NCBI GenBank assembly: GCA_045616125.1
Contig: JAZLGC010000067.1
Location: 1 to 64,000, forward strand
DNA length: 64,000 nucleotides
Direction: 5' to 3'
Origin: Treponema_I sp045616125
Lineage (GTDB): Bacteria > Spirochaetota > Spirochaetia > Treponematales > Treponemataceae
Each line of letters starts with the position of its first letter. Within the stretch, counting starts at the first letter, position 1. Made by a program: the position numbers and the translations under genes. A model generated the notes under the pieces. It ran no database searches and was not told where the DNA came from. It saw only the letters and a list, made by a program, of their open reading frames with translations. This document shows, one piece after another, positions 32,344 to 39,503 of this stretch.

Positions 32344-32898
32344 ATGAAAGAGATCCTCAAATATCTGCGCCAGACTCACGGTTTTACCCAGGAAGAAATT
32401 GCAGAAAAGCTTACTGTCTCACGGCAATCGTACAGCAAATACGAAAAAGGCAGTGTAGAACCGAATCCCAAAGTACTGCAGGAACTGGCCCGCATATATG
32501 GCGTAAGCGTGGAATTCATCAGGCAGAATCGGATACCACAGGTAACTGAGGAAAAACGCCAGATACTATATTCAACGGCCGATGACGTACAGGATTCGGT
32601 TGCTGCAGAGCCTTGGTTTGACTGGACAGGCCCCTTTAACACTTACCGGTTTGAGGGAGTATTTGATGGAACTGCCATACGGATACTCAGCTTTCCGGAA
32701 GGCGTTCAGCTGAAGAAAGGACAACAGGTTACCATATCCTTTGATGACGGCAGAAAAACGATAGAATCCAGAGAAGAAATACTGGAGAATATTATGGGAA
32801 TTATTCACCGGGGAACTCCCTGTACCCGCACTTCTGATGATGACCCGATGTACAAGAATGCACTGGCAGAAGCCCTGGAGGAACGGTATGAATCTTAA
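32344..32898 (+). CDS. XRE-family regulator with AbrB-like C-terminal part, antitoxin of a PIN pair
   Basis: A 184-residue protein with an N-terminal helix-turn-helix (YLRQTHGFTQEEIAEKLTVS, then RQSYSKYEKGSVEPNP; residues 5-60). The middle has a short beta segment, YRFEGVFDGTAIRIL then LKKGQQVTISFDDG, like the swapped-hairpin AbrB/MraZ antitoxin fold. A charged tail follows (SREEILENIMGIIHRG). It overlaps the PIN toxin gene by 11 bp, so I read it as a two-domain antitoxin/repressor. No ribosome site is seen; the transcript probably has a leader of a few bases. Confidence 0.78.
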   Translation: MKEILKYLRQTHGFTQEEIAEKLTVSRQSYSKYEKGSVEPNPKVLQELARIYGVSVEFIRQNRIPQVTEEKRQILYSTADDVQDSVAAEPWFDWTGPFNTYRFEGVFDGTAIRILSFPEGVQLKKGQQVTISFDDGRKTIESREEILENIMGIIHRGTPCTRTSDDDPMYKNALAEALEERYES

Positions 32899-33313
32899 TG
32901 CCAAAAATCTGTTGCTGGATACAAACGTTCTTTTAGATGTCATCCTTCAGAGGAAGCCATTTGAACAGCACTCCCTGGAGGTTTTCCGGCAATGTATCTT
33001 CCAGAAGCACAAAGGAATCATTGCAGCTCACTCAATAACCAACATGTTCTACATTCTCCGTAAGCATTTTTCACCGGAAGATCTTCGTTCCCTATTACTG
33101 AAACTGACAGAGCAGTTTGAAATAGCCGGCATCGATAAGAAAAAACTGGTACACGGACTTCAGAACATCAATTTTTCCGATTTTGAAGACAGCCTGCAGG
33201 ATTTCTGCGCAGAAGAATGGTGTGCAGACTACATCATCACCAGGAATACTAAGGATTTTGCTTACTCTTTAGTCCCAGCCATAACTCCGGAGGAATTTCT
33301 GAAAATGATATAG
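32888..33313 (+). CDS. PIN-domain toxin of the XRE pair
   Basis: A 141-residue PIN protein with ATG 32888 preceded by GGAGG at 6-nt spacing inside the antitoxin gene. Acidic PIN positions are in LLDTNVLLDVILQRKPF, the DFEDSLQDFCAEEWCADYI segment, and TRNTKDFAYSLVPAITPEEF. It is the VapC-like half of the module and probably an RNase inhibited by the XRE/AbrB-like partner. Confidence 0.82.
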   Translation: MNLNAKNLLLDTNVLLDVILQRKPFEQHSLEVFRQCIFQKHKGIIAAHSITNMFYILRKHFSPEDLRSLLLKLTEQFEIAGIDKKKLVHGLQNINFSDFEDSLQDFCAEEWCADYIITRNTKDFAYSLVPAITPEEFLKMI

Positions 33314-33318
33314 TCTGC

Positions 33319-33324
33319 TATACT
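33319..33324 (+). promoter_or_regulatory. -10 box for the SPL-type radical SAM gene
   Basis: TATACT ends 6 nt before ATG 33331 and no Shine-Dalgarno sequence lies between. The -35 region (around 33296) is poor, so strength is uncertain. Confidence 0.4.
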
Positions 33325-33330
33325 ACACCT

Positions 33331-34200
33331 ATGCACTACGTAACCGCAAAATCTATCCTTACTTCCGGCAACGGAACCGGCATGAACGTATACCGGGGCT
33401 GTACCCACGGCTGCATCTACTGCGATAGCCGCAGTACCTGCTACCATCCGCCGGTACCCTTTGAGGACATTGAAGTAAAGCAGAATGCGGTTGAACTGCT
33501 GGAAAAAGCACTGGCCGGAAAACGCAAGAAAATCATGGTAGGTACCGGATCCATGTGCGACCCCTACATGCCCATAGAAAGTGAACTGCAGATTACCCGG
33601 CGTTGTCTTGAAGTTATCGACAAATACGGATTCGGAGCTACCGTGCTCACTAAATCTGATCTGGTACTCCGGGACTTTGACCTGCTGCAGCAGATTAACC
33701 GTCACACCAAAGCCGTGCTGCAGATGACCCTGACCTGCGCAGACCATACTTTAAGCCGGAAAATTGAGCCCAACGTGTGTACCTCACGGCGCCGGTTTGA
33801 AGTACTGATGGAAGCAAAACATGCCGGTATCCCGACCGTTGTCTGGCTGTGTCCCTTTCTGCCCTACATCACTGATACCCGGGAAAACATGAACACCCTG
33901 CTTGACTGGTGTGTTGAAGCTGGCGTTAAGGGCATCATCCAGTTTGGCATCGGTGTTACACTGCGGGACGGCAACCGGGGCTACTTTTACAACCAGCTGA
34001 ACAGAAACTTTCCGGGGCTCACCCAGACCTATATCAGGCAGTATGGCGACAACTACGAGATCGGGTGTCCCAACGGAGACGAACTGTACGACATGATGGC
34101 TTCACGGTGTAAGGCTGCCGGCATTATGTACAAAGCAGATGATGTCTTTGCGTACCTGCATCAGTTTGAAAGCAAAGCCGACCAGCTGGAGCTCTTTTGA
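33331..34200 (+). CDS. Radical SAM protein, SPL (spore photoproduct lyase-like) family
   Basis: This 289-residue protein has the radical SAM cluster motif CTHGCIYC (residues ~24-31) in YRGCTHGCIYCDSRSTCYH, then MVGTGSMCDPYMPIE and KYGFGATVLTKSDLVLRD, typical of the SPL/Rv2578c group. The family is named for its relation to spore photoproduct lyase, but most members have unknown reactions. It is coupled to the next gene (TTGA overlap), and the pair is likely to act together on a shared substrate. Confidence 0.88.
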   Translation: MHYVTAKSILTSGNGTGMNVYRGCTHGCIYCDSRSTCYHPPVPFEDIEVKQNAVELLEKALAGKRKKIMVGTGSMCDPYMPIESELQITRRCLEVIDKYGFGATVLTKSDLVLRDFDLLQQINRHTKAVLQMTLTCADHTLSRKIEPNVCTSRRRFEVLMEAKHAGIPTVVWLCPFLPYITDTRENMNTLLDWCVEAGVKGIIQFGIGVTLRDGNRGYFYNQLNRNFPGLTQTYIRQYGDNYEIGCPNGDELYDMMASRCKAAGIMYKADDVFAYLHQFESKADQLELF

Positions 34201-35138
34201 TCATCAACACCGGCCAGAGAACCGATATTCCGGCCTTCTTTACCCCCTGGTTCGTTAACCGCCTGAGAGAAGGCTATGTCTGCGTACGGAACCCCTACAA
34301 CCCGCAGCAGGTCACCCGCTACGAACTGAATCCAAATGTCGTTGACGTCATCGGCTTCTGCTCAAAAAATCCGGCTCCCCTGCTGCCCTATCTTTCCCTT
34401 TTAAAAGACTACGGCCAGTTCTGGTACATGACCATTACTCCCTATGGAACCGACATTGAACCTTCGGTCCCCAACAAAGATCAGGTCATGGATACCTTCT
34501 GTGCCTTATCCCGCGCCGTGGGAAAAGAACGTGTCGGCTGGCGATACGATCCCATTTTCATCAGTCCCCGCTATTCCCTGGAATTTCATCTTTCTGCCTT
34601 TGAACGCATGGCATCCCGGCTTTCCGGTTACACCGACATCTGCGTCATCAGTTTTGTTGACTTGTACGATAAGGTCCGGCGGAATTTTCCGGAAGTGCGG
34701 GAGGTTACGAAAGAAGAGCGGCTGATTTTGGGAAAAGCCTTTTCTGATATAGCCAGACGGTACGGATTCCGCATCAAGGCCTGTGCCGAAGGACGGGATA
34801 TGGAACAGTTCAGCATCGATTGCGACGGCTGCATGACCATGGACATGTACCAGGACGCCATCGGCTGCCCGCTGAACGCCCCCAAAAAACCGGGAGCGCG
34901 GAAAGAGTGCGCCTGCTATTTATCCTGCGACATCGGCGCCTACGATACCTGCATGCATTTCTGCCGGTACTGCTATGCCAATACCAGCCGCCAGAATGTG
35001 CTGAAAAACCGCCAGTTGCATGATCCCAAATCTCCGTTCCTTATCGGAGGCCCGCAACCTGATGACCAGCTGCACCTTGCTGACCAGAAATCCTGGAAAG
35101 TTCCCGATACGGATTTCGGCCAGCTGAGCCTTTTCTGA
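34197..35138 (+). CDS. DUF1848 protein with C-terminal iron-sulfur cysteines
   Basis: A 313-residue protein read from TTG 34197, which overlaps the stop of the previous gene. It opens IINTGQRTDIPAFFTPWF as DUF1848 members do. The middle has the barrel-like VGWRYDPIFISPRYS. The C-terminal CDIGAYDTCMHFCRYCYAN carries a Cx3CxxC cluster, suggesting a radical-SAM-like 4Fe-4S centre placed at the C-terminus instead of the N-terminus. Pairing with an SPL-type radical SAM enzyme is notable; the reaction is unknown. Confidence 0.85.
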   Translation: MIINTGQRTDIPAFFTPWFVNRLREGYVCVRNPYNPQQVTRYELNPNVVDVIGFCSKNPAPLLPYLSLLKDYGQFWYMTITPYGTDIEPSVPNKDQVMDTFCALSRAVGKERVGWRYDPIFISPRYSLEFHLSAFERMASRLSGYTDICVISFVDLYDKVRRNFPEVREVTKEERLILGKAFSDIARRYGFRIKACAEGRDMEQFSIDCDGCMTMDMYQDAIGCPLNAPKKPGARKECACYLSCDIGAYDTCMHFCRYCYANTSRQNVLKNRQLHDPKSPFLIGGPQPDDQLHLADQKSWKVPDTDFGQLSLF

Positions 35139-35159
35139 CTGGGCTGTTCAATACAATCC

Positions 35160-35188
35160 GTCATGCTGAATCAAGTTCGGAATGACAC
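35160..35188. repeat. Truncated dispersed repeat family A
   Basis: TCATGCTGAATCAAGTTCGG then AATGACAC: the left half of unit one is joined to the right half of unit two, so the middle is deleted. It lies just before the flavoprotein remnant. Confidence 0.65.
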
Positions 35189-35221
35189 GATACACTCTAC
35201 GATTGGAACCGCCATCTCCCC

Positions 35222-35599
35222 CTTGTCTTAAATCATAAACTGTCACCATACTATCAGGCAATTATTCTTGCAACCGGTGGTTTTGATGCTTCTGAAGAAC
35301 TGAAAGCCAAATGGTCTCCCATTGCAGTTGGCGATTTCCCACTGTCAAACAAAGGAAATATCGGTGAAGGTATCCTGATGGGTATGAAAGCCGGTGCCGA
35401 TACCGAATTCAAAGCCGATACCGAATTCAAAGCCGATACCATTGCAGATCTGGCAAAGGCTGCCGGCCTGTATGCTGCAGGTGGAGTTGCCAACGCAGGC
35501 CTGTTCTATCAGGAATACCCTGCTTCCGGAACTTCAAACAGCATGAGTATGACCTACGGTTTTGAAGCCGGTAAAAACGCTGCAAAATACAGCAAGTAA
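35222..35599 (+). pseudogene. Remnant of a flavocytochrome c / fumarate-reductase-type flavoprotein
   Basis: An open frame without a proper start reads AIILATGGFDASEELKAKW, then NKGNIGEGILMGMKAGAD, which are the FAD-binding motifs of FAD_binding_2 reductases (urocanate or fumarate reductase-like). It jumps straight to the C-terminal LYAAGGVANAGLF and YPASGTSNSMSMTYGFEAGK. A complete enzyme has about 250 more residues between these parts and a long N-terminus, so the gene has lost both. An 18-nt tandem repeat (ACCGAATTCAAAGCCGAT twice) marks one deletion joint. The stop TAA is at 35597-35599. Confidence 0.75.
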
Positions 35600-35674
35600 C
35601 ACTCTACGCTGAATTTCTGTTGCGCAGTGGCAACCGTATACCACCGGCAGCTGCTGCGTAACGGCTCCAGTCAT

Positions 35675-36076
35675 TCATTCACACCAGTCTTCAATGCGCA
35701 GATCTTCTATCCGGGAAAACTCCTTTGTATTGTGCGTAACCAGAGTCCCGTTATGTGCAAGCACTGTTGCCGCTATAAGCAGATCGTTGGGGCCCACTGG
35801 AGTCCCCTTATCAGTAAGTGACTGCCGGATTAATCCATAGAAATACGAAGCATCACTGTCAAAGTCTTTCACGTCAAAGGGTTCAAGAAACTGCATGTAA
35901 GGAACAATCAGTCTTTCGTAATTGCCGGAATTTCTTGCACCAAATTCCAGTTCTGCCTTTACGACTGAGGGAATGACAATGGACTGAGCCGGAACCTTTT
36001 TTAAGTGCTCAATAATTTTTGGATATTTCCCTTTTATGATGTAAGAAATGATATTGGTATCCAGAAAATACTTCAT
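35675..36076 (-). CDS. PIN-domain toxin (VapC-type), third copy
   Basis: A 133-residue PIN protein: FLDTNIISYIIKGKYP (Asp 5), VVKAELEFGARN (Glu ~42), GTPVGPNDLLIAATVLA (Asp ~98) and LVTHNTKEFSRIEDLRIEDW. It matches the VapC/FitB type and should be an RNase. It overlaps its antitoxin by ATGA. Confidence 0.9.
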   Translation of the reverse strand: MKYFLDTNIISYIIKGKYPKIIEHLKKVPAQSIVIPSVVKAELEFGARNSGNYERLIVPYMQFLEPFDVKDFDSDASYFYGLIRQSLTDKGTPVGPNDLLIAATVLAHNGTLVTHNTKEFSRIEDLRIEDWCE

Positions 36077-36378
36077 AAAGGCTCACGTTTTGCATCAAGG
36101 GTAAAAGAGAGTTCTTCCGCTTCTTCACAATCCAGTTCCGGCACTGCACCAAACAGATCAAAAAAGCCTGCCGGATAGGTAGAACTCATATCCTGAATTC
36201 TTGCGGATACTATTTTTGAATCAAGTGAACAGGGAAACCTGTTTTCTTTTACGGCTTCATGCAGGAACATATCAATTGCAGAAGAAAGACTCATGCCAAG
36301 AGAATTAAAAAGTGCTTCGGCTTTATTTTTAATCTCCGGCGTTGTACGAAACGCTACGGTCATTGTTTTGTTTGTCAT
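36073..36378 (-). CDS. RelB/DinJ-type antitoxin paired with a PIN toxin
   Basis: The 101-residue protein has the ribbon-helix-helix start of the RelB/DinJ family (MTVAFRTTPEIKNKAEALF, SLGMSLSSAIDMFLHEAV). DinJ partners are normally YafQ/RelE toxins, so the pairing with a PIN protein is a mix-and-match module. GGAGG precedes ATG 36378 by 4 nt. The promoter is flanked by TGTTTACA-type inverted sites that probably act as operator. Confidence 0.85.
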   Translation of the reverse strand: MTNKTMTVAFRTTPEIKNKAEALFNSLGMSLSSAIDMFLHEAVKENRFPCSLDSKIVSARIQDMSSTYPAGFFDLFGAVPELDCEEAEELSFTLDAKREPL

Positions 36379-36400
36379 AGAGCCTCCGTTAAGTGTTTAC

Positions 36401-36429
36401 ATTGTACGACACATAACATACTTTGTAAA
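36401..36429 (-). promoter_or_regulatory. Promoter with operator symmetry for the RelB-PIN pair
   Basis: Minus strand: TTTACA (36429-36424), 17-bp spacer, TACAAT (36406-36401). GTTTAC at 36395-36400 and GTAAAC at 36425-36430 form inverted arms that overlap or adjoin the two promoter boxes, fitting autorepression. Confidence 0.6.
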
Positions 36430-36484
36430 CATTCAGATCATCCGAGAGTATCCGGAAGTTCTATGTTCTGATATACTTGCCACC

Positions 36485-36841
36485 ATGATTCAGATATTCG
36501 GAACTTCCAAAAACTTTGACGTAAAAAAGGCAGAACGCTACTTTAGCGAACGCCGTATTCCCGTACAGAAAATTGACCTGAAGGAAAAAGGTATTTCAAA
36601 AGGCGAACTTGAAAACATCATCAGCCTGCTGGCAAAAGACGCCGGTAGCCGTGCCGACGCCATCGATATGCTGGCAGACAAAAAGAGCAAGGATTACGCC
36701 AGTTTTGCCTACCTTGATGACAGCGATAAAGCAGACAAACTGCTGGAAAATCCATCACTTCTGGTACAGCCCATCTGCCGCAACGGAAAACTGGCCGCCA
36801 CCATCGGCTATCAGCCCGATGTGTGGAAGACGTGGAATTGA
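36485..36841 (+). CDS. ArsC/Spx-family thioredoxin-fold protein
   Basis: A 118-residue protein of the arsenate reductase/Spx fold: IQIFGTSKNFDVKKAERYFSE, then IPVQKIDLKEKGISKGELENI, and LLVQPICRNGKLAATIGY with the usual cis-Pro-like loop. The redox Cys near the N-terminus (CxxC or Cx5 position) is replaced by SKN, so arsenate reduction is unlikely. TATACT ends 7 nt before ATG and no ribosome site is present, so the mRNA may be leaderless. Confidence 0.75.
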   Translation: MIQIFGTSKNFDVKKAERYFSERRIPVQKIDLKEKGISKGELENIISLLAKDAGSRADAIDMLADKKSKDYASFAYLDDSDKADKLLENPSLLVQPICRNGKLAATIGYQPDVWKTWN

Positions 36842-36867
36842 AATCTGGATTGGTTAAGGGATATTTT
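36838..36867 (+). promoter_or_regulatory. Leaderless-type promoter for the orphan DinJ-like gene
   Basis: TTGAAA (36838-36843, covering the arsC-like stop codon), 18-bp spacer, TATTTT (36862-36867), then 7 nt to GTG 36875. No Shine-Dalgarno site. Confidence 0.45.
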
Positions 36868-36874
36868 TTGTATT

Positions 36875-37174
36875 GTGTTTGTGCGCACAAAAGAGCATAT
36901 TTTACGTATAGAACCTGATACAAAAGCACCTGCAGAAGCAATTCTTGCAGCTCTTGGTATTCCCGTTTCTACTGCAATCAATATGTTTTACAAGCAGATA
37001 ATCCTGCATAACGGCTTGCCATTTAAAGCCCAGCTTCCTTCAGCTCCTTTAAATATTGCTGATATGACTGAAGAGCAGTTCAATGCAGAACTCGATAAAG
37101 GATACCAGAGTATGCTCCGTTGCGAAGCTGTACCGGCAGAAGAAGCCTTTGCTCAAATCAAGAGGGCCAGATAA
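36875..37174 (+). CDS. Orphan RelB/DinJ-like antitoxin
   Basis: A 99-residue protein, GTG start, with the DinJ-type core EPDTKAPAEAILAALGIPVS, TAINMFYKQIILHNGLPF, and a charged C-terminus (EEQFNAELDKGYQSML). No RelE/YafQ-type toxin frame follows: the 140 bp after it carry stops in all frames, so the toxin is lost or never present. It may act as a solitary antitoxin against the related RelB-PIN module. Confidence 0.7.
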   Translation: MFVRTKEHILRIEPDTKAPAEAILAALGIPVSTAINMFYKQIILHNGLPFKAQLPSAPLNIADMTEEQFNAELDKGYQSMLRCEAVPAEEAFAQIKRAR

Positions 37175-37316
37175 TTGGCTTATACGGTACATTGGATTTG
37201 ACAAAAATCTGGAAGTAATTTGCGAATAAATCATTCAGAGTTGTGCGGATACTGCCAATATGCACAACATCGAGCAAATATCTGCATAAACTTACTGAAG
37301 ATAAAGTAAGAAACCC

Positions 37317-37661
37317 TTATTTCATTTGTTCCATTAAATTCTCGATAGCTTTTTTACTTGCAGGGGAAATATGATCAAGTTTCTTGATTAGTGCTGCATT
37401 CTGTTTATAGATGCGGATTTCTTCATCGGTAAGCTGAGGTATTGAAGTTTGAGAGGAGGGATTTTTGCCTGTAACAAGATATTCTACGGTTACATTTAAG
37501 GCTTGGGCGATTTTTACGGCATTTTCGGCAGTGGGCTGAGATTCATTACTTCTGAGATAATTGTCGATTGTTCTTTTTCCAACCCCAGATTTTGATGATA
37601 ATTCTTTTACTAATATACCTTGATAATTCAACTCATCTTTTAAATTTTCTTTAAAACTCAT
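37317..37661 (-). CDS. XRE-family repressor next to the restriction-modification operon
   Basis: A 114-residue protein with a Cro/CI-type helix-turn-helix (LNYQGILVKELSSKSGVGKR, TIDNYLRSNESQPTAENAVK) and a C-terminal helix (HISPASKKAIENLMEQ). It is transcribed away from mod-res across a 123-bp gap, the layout of controller (C) proteins that delay restriction. It could also be a phage-type repressor. Confidence 0.75.
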   Translation of the reverse strand: MSFKENLKDELNYQGILVKELSSKSGVGKRTIDNYLRSNESQPTAENAVKIAQALNVTVEYLVTGKNPSSQTSIPQLTDEEIRIYKQNAALIKKLDHISPASKKAIENLMEQMK

Positions 37662-37784
37662 TGTTTTATTGAATACTTAAAAATAAGTCTTATGCGCAGT
37701 AATACGTAAAGTCAACAGAATATAAGACGATACTTAAATATACGTAATGTATTAAACAAACTGTATATTTAAGAGAGCTCGGCA
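37662..37784. promoter_or_regulatory. Divergent control region of the XRE gene and mod
   Basis: An AT-rich stretch with repeated motifs: ATACTTAAA occurs twice (around 37671 and 37731), ATACGTAA twice (around 37709 and 37739), and ACTTAAAAATAAGT is a 5-bp-armed palindrome near 37673. These are candidate repressor sites between the XRE and mod starts. Confidence 0.45.
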
Positions 37785-39503
37785 ATGACACCAATTACTG
37801 AACAAGAATACAAAATCAAAATAGAAGAGTTGCAGAAGGAAATTGAGATTCTTAAGAAAAAGCAGACTGAAAAAATGAAGTCTGAACGATATGGCCTTAA
37901 TTGGATTGATGTTCCAGAAGCCTTTGAAAAAGAAAGTGAAAACAAGATTCCTGTTTTAAGGGAAGTTAAGGATAAGGCGATTAAAAATGATGACGGAAAG
38001 CCGACCCACATTCTGATTGAAGGCGACAATTACCACGCCCTAAAGTGCCTGAACTATACTCACGCAGGAAAAATCGATGTGATTTACATTGATCCGCCAT
38101 ACAACACAGGAAGCGACGGATTCATTTATAAGGATGCACGGTATCTTGAACAATACCCGGATGGCACAACGATTCCAAAGGAACATCCACTCAGACACAG
38201 TACCTGGCTCAGTTTTATGAGCAAAAGATTAAAGCTTGCAAAAAATCTCCTCAGTGAAAAAGGCGTGATTTTCATAAGCATTGATGACAACGAACAGGCA
38301 AATCTTAAATTGCTTTGTGACCAGGTGTTTGGGGAAAGTTTATTTCTTGGAAATATCGATTGGGAATCAAAGACCAAATCTCAAAACACAAAAACTGCTT
38401 TTGATAAATTGCAACCAAAAGTTGAACACATTCTAGTTTATTCAAAACGAAATCATTTCAATTTAATAACAAAAGGCGAAAAAGAATATCCTGAAAGAGA
38501 TGAAAAGGGTGAATTTCGATATTACAAAATAGAAGTGATGAATGCTTCTGGTGTTCGCGGCAGAGAGACAATGGTATTTCCAATTCTTGGAATCAATCCT
38601 CCAGAAAATAGACAGTGGAAATGGGGACTTGAAACAATAAATGAGTATCAAGAGAGAGGAGATTTAATATTACTAGATGATGAACCAACTTTAAGAATTC
38701 GACCTGAAGATGAGAGAAATGAAATAACTGAACCTTTTTGGGGATTTATATCAAAAGATCTTGGAACCGGGGAATCTGGGAAAAAGCAACTAAATACAAT
38801 TTTATTTCCATTTGATCCTGAATTTGAAACGGTAAAGCCAGTGGAACTAATTAAAAAATTAATTTTCCATGCAAGTTCAAATGAATCCATTGTTTTAGAT
38901 TTCTTTGCTGGAAGTGGAACAACAATGCATTCTGTTTTTGAGACAAATAAGTCAGATGGCGGCAACCGTCAGTGCATTCTTGTTCAGCAGAAAGAAACGG
39001 ATTCCAACATCTGTGAATCCATCACCTACGAACGTAACCGCCGTGTAATGAACGGCTACACCAATTCAAAAGGCGAAGAAATTCCCGGCTTGGGAAATTC
39101 CCTCAAATATTACAAAACCGACTTTATTGGTGAACATTCAGAAAAGCTTGCCAGCGATGAAGACAAAATTCTTCTGGCGCAAAAAGCGGGGTGTCTCATT
39201 TCATTGAGTGAAAACACTTTAGAAGAAATAAAGACCACAGAATACTACCAACTTTACACAGACGGGAAAAAGCTTACGGCCATATACTTTAACGAAGACC
39301 CGGAAATGTTCCCTGACTTTGTGGAAGACATTGCAGAAGTTTCAATAAACGCTACAACCACTCACAAGACAACAGTCTATGTTTATTGTGAAGGAAACCC
39401 GGAAATTTATGAAAACGAATTTGAAGACCTGACAGACATTGAGATTAAGGCAATTCCCCACCCGATACTGCAGATTTACAAAACTTTGAACGAGGCCCGC
39501 TGA
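37785..39503 (+). CDS. mod: Type III restriction-modification DNA methyltransferase (Mod)
   Basis: The 572-residue adenine methyltransferase has motif IV VIYIDPPYNTGSDGFIY (~residue 105) ahead of the SAM-binding motif I VLDFFAGSGTT (~residue 380), the beta-class order of type III Mod enzymes. The target-recognition region lies between them. A coiled coil (ELQKEIEILKKKQTEKMKSE) opens the protein. It methylates one strand of an asymmetric site and is needed by Res for cleavage. AT-rich codon use suggests transfer. Stop and res start overlap as TGATG. Confidence 0.93.
   Translation: MTPITEQEYKIKIEELQKEIEILKKKQTEKMKSERYGLNWIDVPEAFEKESENKIPVLREVKDKAIKNDDGKPTHILIEGDNYHALKCLNYTHAGKIDVIYIDPPYNTGSDGFIYKDARYLEQYPDGTTIPKEHPLRHSTWLSFMSKRLKLAKNLLSEKGVIFISIDDNEQANLKLLCDQVFGESLFLGNIDWESKTKSQNTKTAFDKLQPKVEHILVYSKRNHFNLITKGEKEYPERDEKGEFRYYKIEVMNASGVRGRETMVFPILGINPPENRQWKWGLETINEYQERGDLILLDDEPTLRIRPEDERNEITEPFWGFISKDLGTGESGKKQLNTILFPFDPEFETVKPVELIKKLIFHASSNESIVLDFFAGSGTTMHSVFETNKSDGGNRQCILVQQKETDSNICESITYERNRRVMNGYTNSKGEEIPGLGNSLKYYKTDFIGEHSEKLASDEDKILLAQKAGCLISLSENTLEEIKTTEYYQLYTDGKKLTAIYFNEDPEMFPDFVEDIAEVSINATTTHKTTVYVYCEGNPEIYENEFEDLTDIEIKAIPHPILQIYKTLNEAR

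Noticed and set aside
37175..37316. Toxin partner for the DinJ-like gene
   Set aside because: All frames are broken by stops and no RelE/YafQ motif was found.
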